From Scatosoma sp045643825 (GTDB lineage: Bacteria; Bacillota; Clostridia; Christensenellales; Borkfalkiaceae): a DNA stretch of 5,683 nucleotides. Both the position numbers and the translations under genes were made by a program. The stretch spans positions 1-5,683 of the forward strand of contig JAZRFV010000072.1 in the NCBI GenBank assembly GCA_045643825.1, in the 5' to 3' direction. The notes beneath the pieces are model-generated. The model made no database searches, was not told where the DNA came from, and saw only the letters and a list, made by a program, of their open reading frames with translations. This document shows, piece by piece, positions 1-5,526 of the stretch; position 1 is the stretch's first letter; each line of letters opens with the position of its first letter.

Positions 1-643
1 CCGCCTGCTCCGTGCGGTGAAAAACCGTTTCGGCTCCGCACAAGAGGTGGGCGTGTTTGAGATGTCGGAAAACGGGATCAAGAGCGTGGTAGATTATGCC
101 GATATCTTCCTTTCGGATGCCCGTGGTCTTGCGGCAGGCTCCGCGGTTACCCCTTCCGAGAGTGGCAACCGTTGTATGAACGTGGAGATCCAAACTCTTG
201 CGGCAAAAACCGCCTACGGTCAACCGAGAAGGATGAGCCTTGGGGTAGATTATAACAAGCTGGTGGTACTGATTGCCGTCCTTGAAAAGCGTTGCGGTAT
301 CCCCTTCTGGACGCACGACGTTTATATCAATGCAATGGGCGGTATTAAGCTGGACGAGCCGTCGGTAGACCTTGCCATTTGCGCATCCCTTGCGAGTGCG
401 GCAAACGACGTCCCCATTGATAAGTACACGGCATTGTTTGGTGAGGTTGGCTTGACAGGTGAAATCCGCCCCGTTTCCCGTGCGGATAAGCGCGTAAACG
501 AGTGTATCAAAACGGGCTTCAAACGAGTAATTTTACCTGCAAAGAATATGAAGGCGTGCGAAAAGTACAAGGATCAAATCGAGCTCATCCCCGTACAATA
601 CGTCGGTCAAATGGTAAAGGCATTAAACCTGCGAAACAATTAA
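1..643 (+). CDS. radA: DNA repair protein RadA/Sms, C-terminal part (5' end outside window)
   Basis: Partial gene: the reading frame is open from base 2 and 213 residues are present, roughly the C-terminal half of a family that usually runs to about 450 residues. The missing part would hold the zinc finger and the Walker A motif. The RadA signature KNRFG is at fragment residues 7-11, inside RLLRAVKNRFG and followed by EVGVFEM, which closes the RecA-like ATPase domain. After it comes the Lon-protease-like domain, with VEIQTL, RRMSLGVDYN, AVLEKR, DVYINAMGGIKLDEPSVDLA (about 106-125) and FGEVGLTGEIRPVSR (about 146-160), all typical of the family. RadA is a cytoplasmic ATP-driven helicase-like protein that promotes branch migration of recombination intermediates with RecA. 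The segment after the ATPase reads ESGNRCMNVEIQ, where many RadA proteins have EGTRP..VEIQ, so it is slightly divergent. It ends at a terminator shared with the convergent gene. Identification is firm; the true start cannot be seen. Confidence 0.95.
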   Translation, partial: RLLRAVKNRFGSAQEVGVFEMSENGIKSVVDYADIFLSDARGLAAGSAVTPSESGNRCMNVEIQTLAAKTAYGQPRRMSLGVDYNKLVVLIAVLEKRCGIPFWTHDVYINAMGGIKLDEPSVDLAICASLASAANDVPIDKYTALFGEVGLTGEIRPVSRADKRVNECIKTGFKRVILPAKNMKACEKYKDQIELIPVQYVGQMVKALNLRNN

Positions 644-655
644 ACAGCAATACAA

Positions 656-683
656 AAACGGACGGTTCATCAACCGTCCGTTT
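656..683. terminator. Bidirectional intrinsic terminator between radA and the convergent exported-protein gene
   Basis: Perfect 12-bp stem AAACGGACGGTT / AACCGTCCGTTT with a 4-base loop (CATC). On + it is followed by CATTTTTA. On - the arm continues into TTTTTG. It sits in the 54-bp gap between the two convergent stop codons, so one hairpin can end both transcripts. Confidence 0.85.
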
Positions 684-697
684 CATTTTTACTTTAC

Positions 698-2125
698 TTA
701 ATTGTAATAGCCGTCGATAAGGGTTTCTATTCTTTCAATCACTCTATCCACGTCACGTTCTTTAATGTCTGCAATCGTATCAAAATCCTTAGGAATAGAA
801 GGCATCTTATCCTTTTCCGTAATCAAAATTTCCAAATCCGTCGTGTACGTGTACTCACGCTGGCCGTACGATTCTACAATTTCCTCTATCGCAATGTAGA
901 TTTGCTTGCTACGGTTTTCCAACCTACCCTTTACCTGGTATTCTCCTGCCTCAAAATTGAAGGTACCCTTGCTTCTGTTCACGCTGATACCCATGATTTC
1001 TTCGCCTTCGTATTCCAGCGATGCCTTGTAGGATTTCGAATCGTTTTTCTTGATTTCATAGGTAATTTCTTCCCCATAGACCTCAAGCGTCACCATATCG
1101 GTTTTTTTCACGCCCTTTGTACCAAAATCCAAGGTGAAAACGTTTTTCTTGCCTACGTCCAATTCCATCTTCAGCACTTTCGCCTGTGCCTTGGGGGTGT
1201 ATAAAGTCAATTCCACCTTCGGGAAGTTACGGGCATCGGCAATTTCGTCGCAAAGATCTTCAATGGTGTCTTCCGCTTCATCAAGGATATCTTCGTACCA
1301 TTCCGCCATGGAATCGTACTCACCCGTCATCCCTGTCACAAATGCGGAATACTGATCTTCGTATTTTTCAAAATGGTTGATAAGAGCCTCATCTTCTACC
1401 AAGAATTCGTAGAACTCATAGATAATATCCGACAACGCTTCCTCATCCATCGTCACGGTGATAACGCGCACGTTTTTCTTGTCGCCGTTCAAGCTTTCCT
1501 TTTCGCCTTCCGAAGAATATTCCACGTTCTTGTTGATGATTTTTACCGCTTTTTTGAGGTATTTTTTCAAAATCTTTTTCGCGTCTTTCGTGGCTTTTTT
1601 CGAGTTGGTCGCCCCTTCAAGGCCTTCTACCAACGTTTCGTAAAGCTCTTTATCAGGGATGGAATATTTCGAGCCGGAGCCGTACGCGAAGATGGAATCC
1701 TCCAAATCCTCCGCCAAGGTATCCATCTTGATACCGTATGCACCGTCCAAAATCTCTTCTTCCGAGATATACACGGTATCCTGCGACAGGTACAAATCCG
1801 CATCGATCTTAAAATTGCCGTATTGCATCTTCAAGTCCTCAAACATAAGGGCATCCTTGGAAAAATACACCTTACCCGAGCAGGAAGTACCATTCAACAG
1901 GTCTACGTCCTTCTCCTTAACCTCCGAAACCTGCATCTCCAAAGAACCGCCTTTCAACATATTGTAAACGGGTTCAATTTCCTCACGGGCAAACACGTCT
2001 TCAATCATGCTGCTGATTGCATTTGCCGTTACTACCTTGGGCGAATTCACCACAGCAGTCGTCGTCACACCACCGCCAACAACGGTCACACATGCCGCCG
2101 TAGCCGCTATCATCTTAATCGTCAT
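698..2125 (-). CDS. Exported, highly charged protein of unknown function (475 aa)
   Basis: Function not recognised. The N terminus has a short basic start (K4), a Gly/Ala/Val-rich hydrophobic stretch at about 5-26, then A34-N35-A36, a good signal peptidase I site. The protein is therefore probably secreted, or held by an uncleaved N-terminal anchor. C12 lies too early, and lacks the right -3 residue, for a lipobox. The mature part alternates beta-strand-like stretches (about 61-120, rich in YFSKDALMFEDLKM-type strands, and about 300-445) with charged helices. These include a lysine-rich helix at about 176-199 (11 Lys in 24) and a very acidic helical stretch at about 226-300. The strand pattern is loosely reminiscent of LolA/LppX-like lipid-carrier folds, but I see no diagnostic motif. 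The start is supported by AGGAGA seven bases upstream (2132-2137). The gene is monocistronic: own promoter upstream, shared terminator downstream. The ORF is certain to be coding on length, ribosome site and composition; the role is open. Confidence 0.85.
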   Translation of the reverse strand: MTIKMIAATAACVTVVGGGVTTTAVVNSPKVVTANAISSMIEDVFAREEIEPVYNMLKGGSLEMQVSEVKEKDVDLLNGTSCSGKVYFSKDALMFEDLKMQYGNFKIDADLYLSQDTVYISEEEILDGAYGIKMDTLAEDLEDSIFAYGSGSKYSIPDKELYETLVEGLEGATNSKKATKDAKKILKKYLKKAVKIINKNVEYSSEGEKESLNGDKKNVRVITVTMDEEALSDIIYEFYEFLVEDEALINHFEKYEDQYSAFVTGMTGEYDSMAEWYEDILDEAEDTIEDLCDEIADARNFPKVELTLYTPKAQAKVLKMELDVGKKNVFTLDFGTKGVKKTDMVTLEVYGEEITYEIKKNDSKSYKASLEYEGEEIMGISVNRSKGTFNFEAGEYQVKGRLENRSKQIYIAIEEIVESYGQREYTYTTDLEILITEKDKMPSIPKDFDTIADIKERDVDRVIERIETLIDGYYN

Positions 2126-2146
2126 AATCTTTCTCCTAAAAAGAAA

Positions 2147-2186
2147 ATAATGTATACATTATACAACAATCCCCCCCTACCGTCAA
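2147..2186 (-). promoter_or_regulatory. Sigma-A promoter of the exported-protein gene with palindrome over the -10
   Basis: Read on -: -35 TTGACG (2186-2181), a 17-bp spacer, and -10 TATAAT (2163-2158), giving a start near 2151 and a leader of about 25 bases before the ATG at 2125. The spacer contains a run of 7 G (plus-strand C 2171-2177). A perfect 16-bp palindrome ATAATGTATACATTAT (2147-2162) covers most of the -10 and the predicted start site, which is where a repressor operator would lie. Promoter hexamers match 11 of 12 consensus bases. The operator role is inference. Confidence 0.8.
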
Positions 2187-2257
2187 GTATATCATCGTAT
2201 AAATTCTATCCTTTTTGTGAAGTTGCGTAATATTTAACAATTTGAAAAGCAAAATAT

Positions 2258-2288
2258 AAAACCTTCGGTTTTTCACACCGAAGGTTTT
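2258..2288 (-). terminator. Intrinsic terminator of ddh
   Basis: Perfect 12-bp stem AAAACCTTCGGT / ACCGAAGGTTTT with a 7-base loop, beginning 5 bases after the ddh stop codon. On - it is followed by ATATTTT, a modest U-rich tail. It isolates ddh from the promoter of the next co-directional gene. Confidence 0.85.
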
Positions 2289-2293
2289 CTTCT

Positions 2294-3277
2294 TTATAAC
2301 AATTCCGCAATCAACTGCTCACGGCTCTTTGCCGAAAGGTATACGGGAGGGATATCAAACAAGGTTTTCGCGCCTACACTCCCTTCCTTGTTCATACGGT
2401 ACACGGCTCTTGCACAAGCCACCAATACCGAGGCGGTAAATTCTGCATTGCTGTCAAGCTTTAACGAGTATTCGATAACGTGCTTGTGTTCCCCGTTCAA
2501 ACCCGTTTGACCGCAACGGAACACTTCACCGCCGTGGGGAAGCCCTGCGTGGTTGGTACGAAGCTCTTCCAAAGTGATAAAATGCACGGTCGTTTTATAA
2601 TCGGCAAAGTAGTTGGGCATCGTCTTAATTTCACGCTCGATACGGGCCTTATCCGCGCCTTCCGCCGCCACGACAAAGCATTCTCTTTCGTGCTTTTCAT
2701 CGGTTGCGAGGGTGGGATTTTCACCATTTCTTACCGAGTTCAACGCCTTTTCAATGGGGATGGTGTACTGCTTCGCATCCACTACGCCTTCGATACGGCG
2801 AATGGCATCAGAGTGGCCTTGGCTAACCCCCTTGCCCCAGAAGGTGTAATCCTTCCCTTCCGCAAGCACCGCGCCGCCGTAAAGACGAGCCAACGAGAAC
2901 ATACCAGGATCCCAACCGCCCGAAATCAATGCGGTTTTACCCGATTTTTCCGCCGCCTCTTGCACCGCTTTTAAGTGGGTAGGGATTTTTGCGTGCGTGT
3001 CAAAGCTGTCCACGACGTTATACATCATTGCGAGCGCAGGGGTTTGAGTGGGCAGATCAGTCGCGCTGCCGCCGCACAAAATCATTACGTCGATTTTGTC
3101 CTGCATAGTCTCTACTTCGTTTGCCGCAAACACGGGGATGCCCGTCAAAGTCTTCACCGAAGCAGGATCACGGCGGGTAAATACCCCTACCGCCTCCATA
3201 TCAGGGTTTTGACGAATGGCAAGCTCTACGCCACGGCCTAAATTACCATAACCGTATATACCGATACGAATACTCAT
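2294..3277 (-). CDS. ddh: meso-Diaminopimelate D-dehydrogenase
   Basis: Cytoplasmic NADP-dependent enzyme (EC 1.4.1.16) that makes meso-2,6-diaminopimelate in one step from tetrahydrodipicolinate, ammonia and NADPH. This bypasses the acylated branch of the lysine pathway and feeds peptidoglycan and lysine. The 327-residue length matches the family. The Rossmann nucleotide loop is GYGNLG (9-14), with R35-R36 after the second strand placed to bind the NADP phosphate. Further family blocks are LCGGSATDLP (67-76), VDSFDTH (89-95), SGGWDPGMFS (119-128), FWGKGVSQGHSDAIRRI (146-162), LPHGGEV, and HVIEYSLKLDSNAEFTAS near the C terminus. These follow the Corynebacterium glutamicum enzyme closely as I remember it. 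The start is supported by AGAGGG at 3284-3289, six bases upstream. It stands alone with its own promoter and terminator, not in a dap operon, and no lysine riboswitch is present in the short leader. Confidence 0.96.
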   Translation of the reverse strand: MSIRIGIYGYGNLGRGVELAIRQNPDMEAVGVFTRRDPASVKTLTGIPVFAANEVETMQDKIDVMILCGGSATDLPTQTPALAMMYNVVDSFDTHAKIPTHLKAVQEAAEKSGKTALISGGWDPGMFSLARLYGGAVLAEGKDYTFWGKGVSQGHSDAIRRIEGVVDAKQYTIPIEKALNSVRNGENPTLATDEKHERECFVVAAEGADKARIEREIKTMPNYFADYKTTVHFITLEELRTNHAGLPHGGEVFRCGQTGLNGEHKHVIEYSLKLDSNAEFTASVLVACARAVYRMNKEGSVGAKTLFDIPPVYLSAKSREQLIAELL

Positions 3278-3308
3278 ATAATTCCCTCTAAAAATAGATT
3301 TCTTTGAT

Positions 3309-3337
3309 ATTATAGCACATCGCCGTCAAATTTTCAA
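3309..3337 (-). promoter_or_regulatory. Sigma-A promoter of ddh
   Basis: On -: -35 TTGAAA (3337-3332), 17-bp spacer, and an extended -10 TGC-TATAAT (-10 at 3314-3309). The start should be near 3302, leaving a leader of about 25 bases and no room for a riboswitch. Confidence 0.8.
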
Positions 3338-3361
3338 GCATTAAAAAGATATAAATAATGG

Positions 3362-3387
3362 AAAAAGCGCCCACGCGAGCGCTTTTT
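3362..3387 (-). terminator. Intrinsic terminator of the 56-codon gene
   Basis: Stem AAAAAGCGC / GCGCTTTTT (3362-3370 with 3379-3387) with an 8-base loop. On - it begins directly after the stop codon of the small gene and ends in TTTTT. A terminator so tightly attached supports that small gene being real and separately transcribed. It could also stop + transcription, but there is no + gene upstream of it. Confidence 0.85.
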
Positions 3388-3558
3388 TTATTCCGCTTTT
3401 ACCGAAAGGTAAAATTTTTGACCGCCCGCAAGGGAAAAGGAAACCCCTTCCCCTTCTGTATCCCCTACAAGCCCCACCACGTTTTCACGCAATAATTCTC
3501 GTACCATTTCCGCAAGCTCCACCGCCGTAGCCATCTTCTTTTCTTTCGTTTCTTCCAT
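3388..3558 (-). CDS. Small protein of unknown function (56 aa)
   Basis: An unbroken 56-codon frame with a full set of gene signals: AAGGAG at 3567-3572, eight bases before the ATG, and a hairpin terminator abutting the TAA. The protein begins MEETKEKKM, a charged head. It continues with a predicted amphipathic helix at about 9-26 (ATAVELAEMVRELLREN), a glycine/acid turn (about 29-38), and two strand-like stretches (VSFSLAGG and QKFYLSVKAE) that could form a beta hairpin. No signal peptide, membrane segment or cysteine. A second ATG (codon 9) lacks a ribosome site. I do not recognise the family. It is divergent from a tandem-HTH regulator across a repeat-rich region, so it may be that regulator's target (inference). 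The composition is not that of a membrane-acting toxin peptide. Confidence 0.75.
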   Translation of the reverse strand: MEETKEKKMATAVELAEMVRELLRENVVGLVGDTEGEGVSFSLAGGQKFYLSVKAE

Positions 3559-3566
3559 AATCTTTT

Positions 3567-3572
3567 CTCCTT
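3567..3572 (-). promoter_or_regulatory. Ribosome binding site of the 56-codon gene
   Basis: AAGGAG on -, eight bases before the ATG at 3558. It is the main evidence choosing this start over the in-frame ATG eight codons downstream. Confidence 0.8.
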
Positions 3573-3590
3573 ATATTTTTCCCGTAGGAA

Positions 3591-3611
3591 TTTTATAACA
3601 ATATTATAAAA
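3591..3611. repeat. Inverted repeat IR1 in the divergent control region
   Basis: Arms TTTTATAA (3591-3598) and TTATAAAA (3604-3611), perfect 8 bp, spacer 5. It contains the -10 of the small gene, so a bound protein would block it. Candidate operator; AT-only arms make chance occurrence possible. Confidence 0.5.
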
Positions 3612-3632
3612 CTCACTCTGCTATAAAATCAA
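3603..3632 (-). promoter_or_regulatory. Probable promoter of the 56-codon gene
   Basis: On -: -10 TATAAT (3608-3603) with a weaker -35 TTGATT (3632-3627) at 18 bp. The start would lie near 3596, giving a leader of about 38 bases. The -10 lies inside one inverted repeat of TATAAAA type, and the -35 overlaps the left arm of another. Confidence 0.55.
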
Positions 3633-3646
3633 GTATTTTTATAGCA
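3619..3646. repeat. Inverted repeat IR2 in the divergent control region
   Basis: Perfect 10-bp arms TGCTATAAAA (3619-3628) and TTTTATAGCA (3637-3646), spacer 8. It shares the TATAAAA half-site with IR1. The left arm on + is also an extended -10 (TGC-TATAAA) that could serve the HTH gene, though no good -35 is seen 16-18 bp upstream. Candidate operator for the adjacent regulator. Confidence 0.55.
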
Positions 3647-3654
3647 AATTGAGG

Positions 3655-3666
3655 ACAATATATTGT
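3655..3666. repeat. Perfect palindrome ACAATATATTGT upstream of the HTH gene
   Basis: A 12-bp perfect palindrome centred about 63 bases before the ATG at 3724. Its half ACAATAT also occurs at 3598-3604 inside IR1. It could be a further operator. Confidence 0.4.
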
Positions 3667-3723
3667 AGAACGATGTCTTTGTTTGTCGTTTTTTGTCGAA
3701 AGGATTAAGCGAGGGAAAATATC

Positions 3724-4173
3724 ATGTTTGATAAAGCTGGTTTCGTGGATAAAATCAACGAGTTTATGTTGTTAAAAGAGTTGGATGCAAAAACGCTCGC
3801 AACCGAGCTTTCCGTGTCCCCTTCCACCATTTACAATTTATTGCAAAACCGTTACAAACAACCCGACACCCTCGTATTTTTTAAATTAATCGAATATTTT
3901 GGATACTCTGCCGATTATATGCTTGGCTTTGAGGAGTTTCCCTCGGAAGACGCGCACTACTATCCGCCCCTCCGCACGTATGGGGATAAGCTGAAAACGC
4001 TCCTGCAACAAAAGGGTGAAACGCAAAAGACGTTTATTGAGAATATGAAAATATCCACCTGCCTTGCCTATAAATGGTTTTCCAACAAGACGTTACCCAG
4101 CGTGGAATACCTTATCAAACTTGCGAACTATTTCGATTTGACCGTAGACGCTTTTATTGAGCGTACAAAATAA
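3724..4173 (+). CDS. Tandem helix-turn-helix (XRE/Cro-CI type) transcriptional regulator
   Basis: A 149-residue soluble DNA-binding protein made almost wholly of two Cro/CI-type HTH domains. Domain 1 covers about 10-68: helix-turn-helix at LATELSVSPSTIYNLLQ (25-41), then PDTLVFFKLIEYFGYSADYMLG, the usual closing helices. A short linker (69-87, acidic then Pro/Tyr-rich) leads to domain 2 at about 88-147. There TQKTFIENMKISTCLAYKW (100-118) is the HTH and LPSVEYLIKLANYFDLTVDAFIERT closes the fold. No sensor, peptidase or membrane domain is present. GAGGG at 3711-3715, eight bases upstream, fixes the start. The gene is divergent from the 56-codon gene across an inverted-repeat-rich 165 bp, which suggests autoregulation and control of that neighbour (inference). 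It is convergent with purA and shares its terminator. The family is sure; target and signal are unknown. Confidence 0.92.
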   Translation: MFDKAGFVDKINEFMLLKELDAKTLATELSVSPSTIYNLLQNRYKQPDTLVFFKLIEYFGYSADYMLGFEEFPSEDAHYYPPLRTYGDKLKTLLQQKGETQKTFIENMKISTCLAYKWFSNKTLPSVEYLIKLANYFDLTVDAFIERTK

Positions 4174-4201
4174 AAAAAAGCACTCCGAGGAGTGCTTTTT
4201 T
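4174..4201. terminator. Bidirectional intrinsic terminator between the HTH gene and purA
   Basis: Stem AAAAAAGCACTC / GAGTGCTTTTTT (4174-4185 with 4190-4201) closed by a CGAG loop. On + the tail is TTTTTT; on - it is a run of eight T. It starts at the HTH stop codon and ends 8 bases from the purA stop, so it serves both convergent genes. Confidence 0.92.
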
Positions 4202-4209
4202 CTTTTTCC

Positions 4210-5484
4210 TTAATACATTTCTACGTATGCGTCACGTTCTGCGCCAACCGATACGTACTTGATCTTGCAACCGCAAGCTTCTTCCAAGTATCTTACGTAG
4301 TCGAGTGCTTCCTTAGGAAGGTCTTCCTTCTTACGGCACTTCGAGATGTCGCAGTTCCAACCCTTAACCGTCTTAAATACGGGCTTGCAATCGTCCAAAA
4401 CGTCGATGAAGGGGAATTCTTCAATGATTTTACCATTCAATTCGTACGCTACGCAAACCTCGATTTCTTCATAATCGGACAATACGTCCATCTTGGTAAG
4501 GGCGATTTCCGTTGCGCCTTGGCAACGAATACCATAACGGGAAGCAACGATATCGAAAGGACCTACACGACGAGGTCTGCCCGTTGCCGCACCATATTCA
4601 CCGCCGAGCTGACGGAGCTTTTCTGCCTTTTCACCGAAATATTCCGCCGTGAAGGGACCTTCGCCTACGCAGGTGGAGTATGCCTTCATAATACCAACGG
4701 AGTTGTCGAGCTGGAGCTGGGGTACGCCTGCACCGATGGGAGCATACGCCGCAATCGTCGAGGAGGACGAGGTGTAAGGGTGGATACCGAAATCGATATC
4801 ACGCATTGCACCAAGCTGTGCCTCGAACATGATGTTTTTACCCTCTTTATGTGCGTTCGTCAAATACATGCCTACGTCACATACGTAAGGAGCAAGTTCT
4901 TTACCGAATTCTTCAAAGTAGGAAATAATATCCTCTACCTTCACCGCTTCCGCATTGTAACCGCCTACAACCGTAAGGTTTTTCCACTCTACAATGTCCG
5001 CTACACGGCTGTAAAGTTTTTCGGTGTTCAAAAGCTCGCCCATACGGAAGGCTTTCTTATAATATTTATCCGCATATACGGGCGCGATACCACGACGGGT
5101 AGAACCGAATTTTTTACCTGCAAGACGGTCTTCTTCCAAGCAGTCCTGCAAAACGTTGTAAGGCATTGTAATAACGGCGCGGTCGGAAATCTTCAAATTT
5201 TCAGGTGTAATTTTGATGCCGCCTTCGCGAAGTTTCGCCATTTCACCGCAAAGGTGTTTGATGTCGATAACCATGCCGGGGCCCATTACGTTGACCACTT
5301 CTTCACGCAAAATGCCCGAAGGCAACAGGTTCAAGATAAATTTCCCGCGTTCGTTGATAACGGTGTGACCTGCGTTGTTACCGCCTTGATAACGGCAAAC
5401 GACGTCGAATTTCTCGCTGAGCAAGTCCACCATTCTGCCCTTGCCTTCGTCACCCCAGTTGATACCGCAAATAGATGTAAGCAT
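4210..5484 (-). CDS. purA: Adenylosuccinate synthetase
   Basis: Cytoplasmic enzyme (EC 6.3.4.4) of the IMP-to-AMP branch: IMP + aspartate + GTP gives adenylosuccinate + GDP + phosphate. The 424 residues fit the family. Visible motifs are the GTP loop WGDEGKG (10-16) with catalytic Asp12, RYQGGNNAGHT (31-41) with catalytic His40, GSTRRGIAPVY (127-137), R147 of the subunit-crossing IMP site, KAYST (267-271), the aspartate loop GAATGRPRR (298-306), and the guanine-binding TKMDVL (330-335). Unusual points against the E. coli-type sequence as I remember it are FEAQLG for FEGAQG (220-225), Cys272 for the Arg in STRVG, Ala300 for Thr in GATTG, and Pro309 for Trp. The frame stays open to 5565, but I chose the ATG at 5484. 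It puts MLTSICGINWGDEGKG at the usual family N terminus and has AAAGGAG upstream, while the longer form adds 27 unconserved residues without a ribosome site. It is monocistronic. Confidence 0.96.
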   Translation of the reverse strand: MLTSICGINWGDEGKGRMVDLLSEKFDVVCRYQGGNNAGHTVINERGKFILNLLPSGILREEVVNVMGPGMVIDIKHLCGEMAKLREGGIKITPENLKISDRAVITMPYNVLQDCLEEDRLAGKKFGSTRRGIAPVYADKYYKKAFRMGELLNTEKLYSRVADIVEWKNLTVVGGYNAEAVKVEDIISYFEEFGKELAPYVCDVGMYLTNAHKEGKNIMFEAQLGAMRDIDFGIHPYTSSSSTIAAYAPIGAGVPQLQLDNSVGIMKAYSTCVGEGPFTAEYFGEKAEKLRQLGGEYGAATGRPRRVGPFDIVASRYGIRCQGATEIALTKMDVLSDYEEIEVCVAYELNGKIIEEFPFIDVLDDCKPVFKTVKGWNCDISKCRKKEDLPKEALDYVRYLEEACGCKIKYVSVGAERDAYVEMY

Positions 5485-5495
5485 ATTTATACGTT

Positions 5496-5502
5496 CTCCT
5501 TT
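5496..5502 (-). promoter_or_regulatory. Ribosome binding site of purA
   Basis: AAAGGAG on -, 11 bases before the ATG at 5484 (a slightly long spacing). It lies inside the longer open frame and decides for the shorter PurA. Confidence 0.8.
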
Positions 5503-5526
5503 CGTTTTTCCTTGATTTAAAACGTG

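Noticed and set aside
2041..2125. Lipoprotein signal at Cys12 of the exported protein
   Set aside because: Only about seven hydrophobic residues precede it and the -3 residue is Thr, so it does not fit a lipobox. A signal peptidase I site (ANA at 34-36) fits better.
1373..2230. 285-codon open frame on + opposite the exported-protein gene
   Set aside because: Its product is rich in Phe/Arg/His as expected for the reverse complement of a Lys/Glu/Asp-rich gene. It lacks its own ribosome site, and it runs through the promoter of the opposite gene.
3278..3361. Lysine riboswitch ahead of ddh
   Set aside because: The promoter places the start about 25 bases from the ATG, leaving no room for the element.
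3388..4173. Toxin-antitoxin pair made of the 56-aa protein and the HTH protein
   Set aside because: The genes are divergent, not co-transcribed. The small protein shows no toxin motif or membrane helix, and the HTH protein has no antitoxin-type extra domain. Not excluded, but unsupported.
4210..5484. PurZ-like enzyme for 2-aminoadenine (Z-genome) synthesis instead of PurA
   Set aside because: The catalytic Asp in WGDEGKG, which PurZ proteins lack, is present, and there is no phage context.
4192..5520. 442-codon open frame on + opposite purA
   Set aside because: It is the mirror of a highly conserved purA gene. It has no ribosome site and starts inside the shared terminator, and its translation has odd composition. 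It is an artefact of codon usage.
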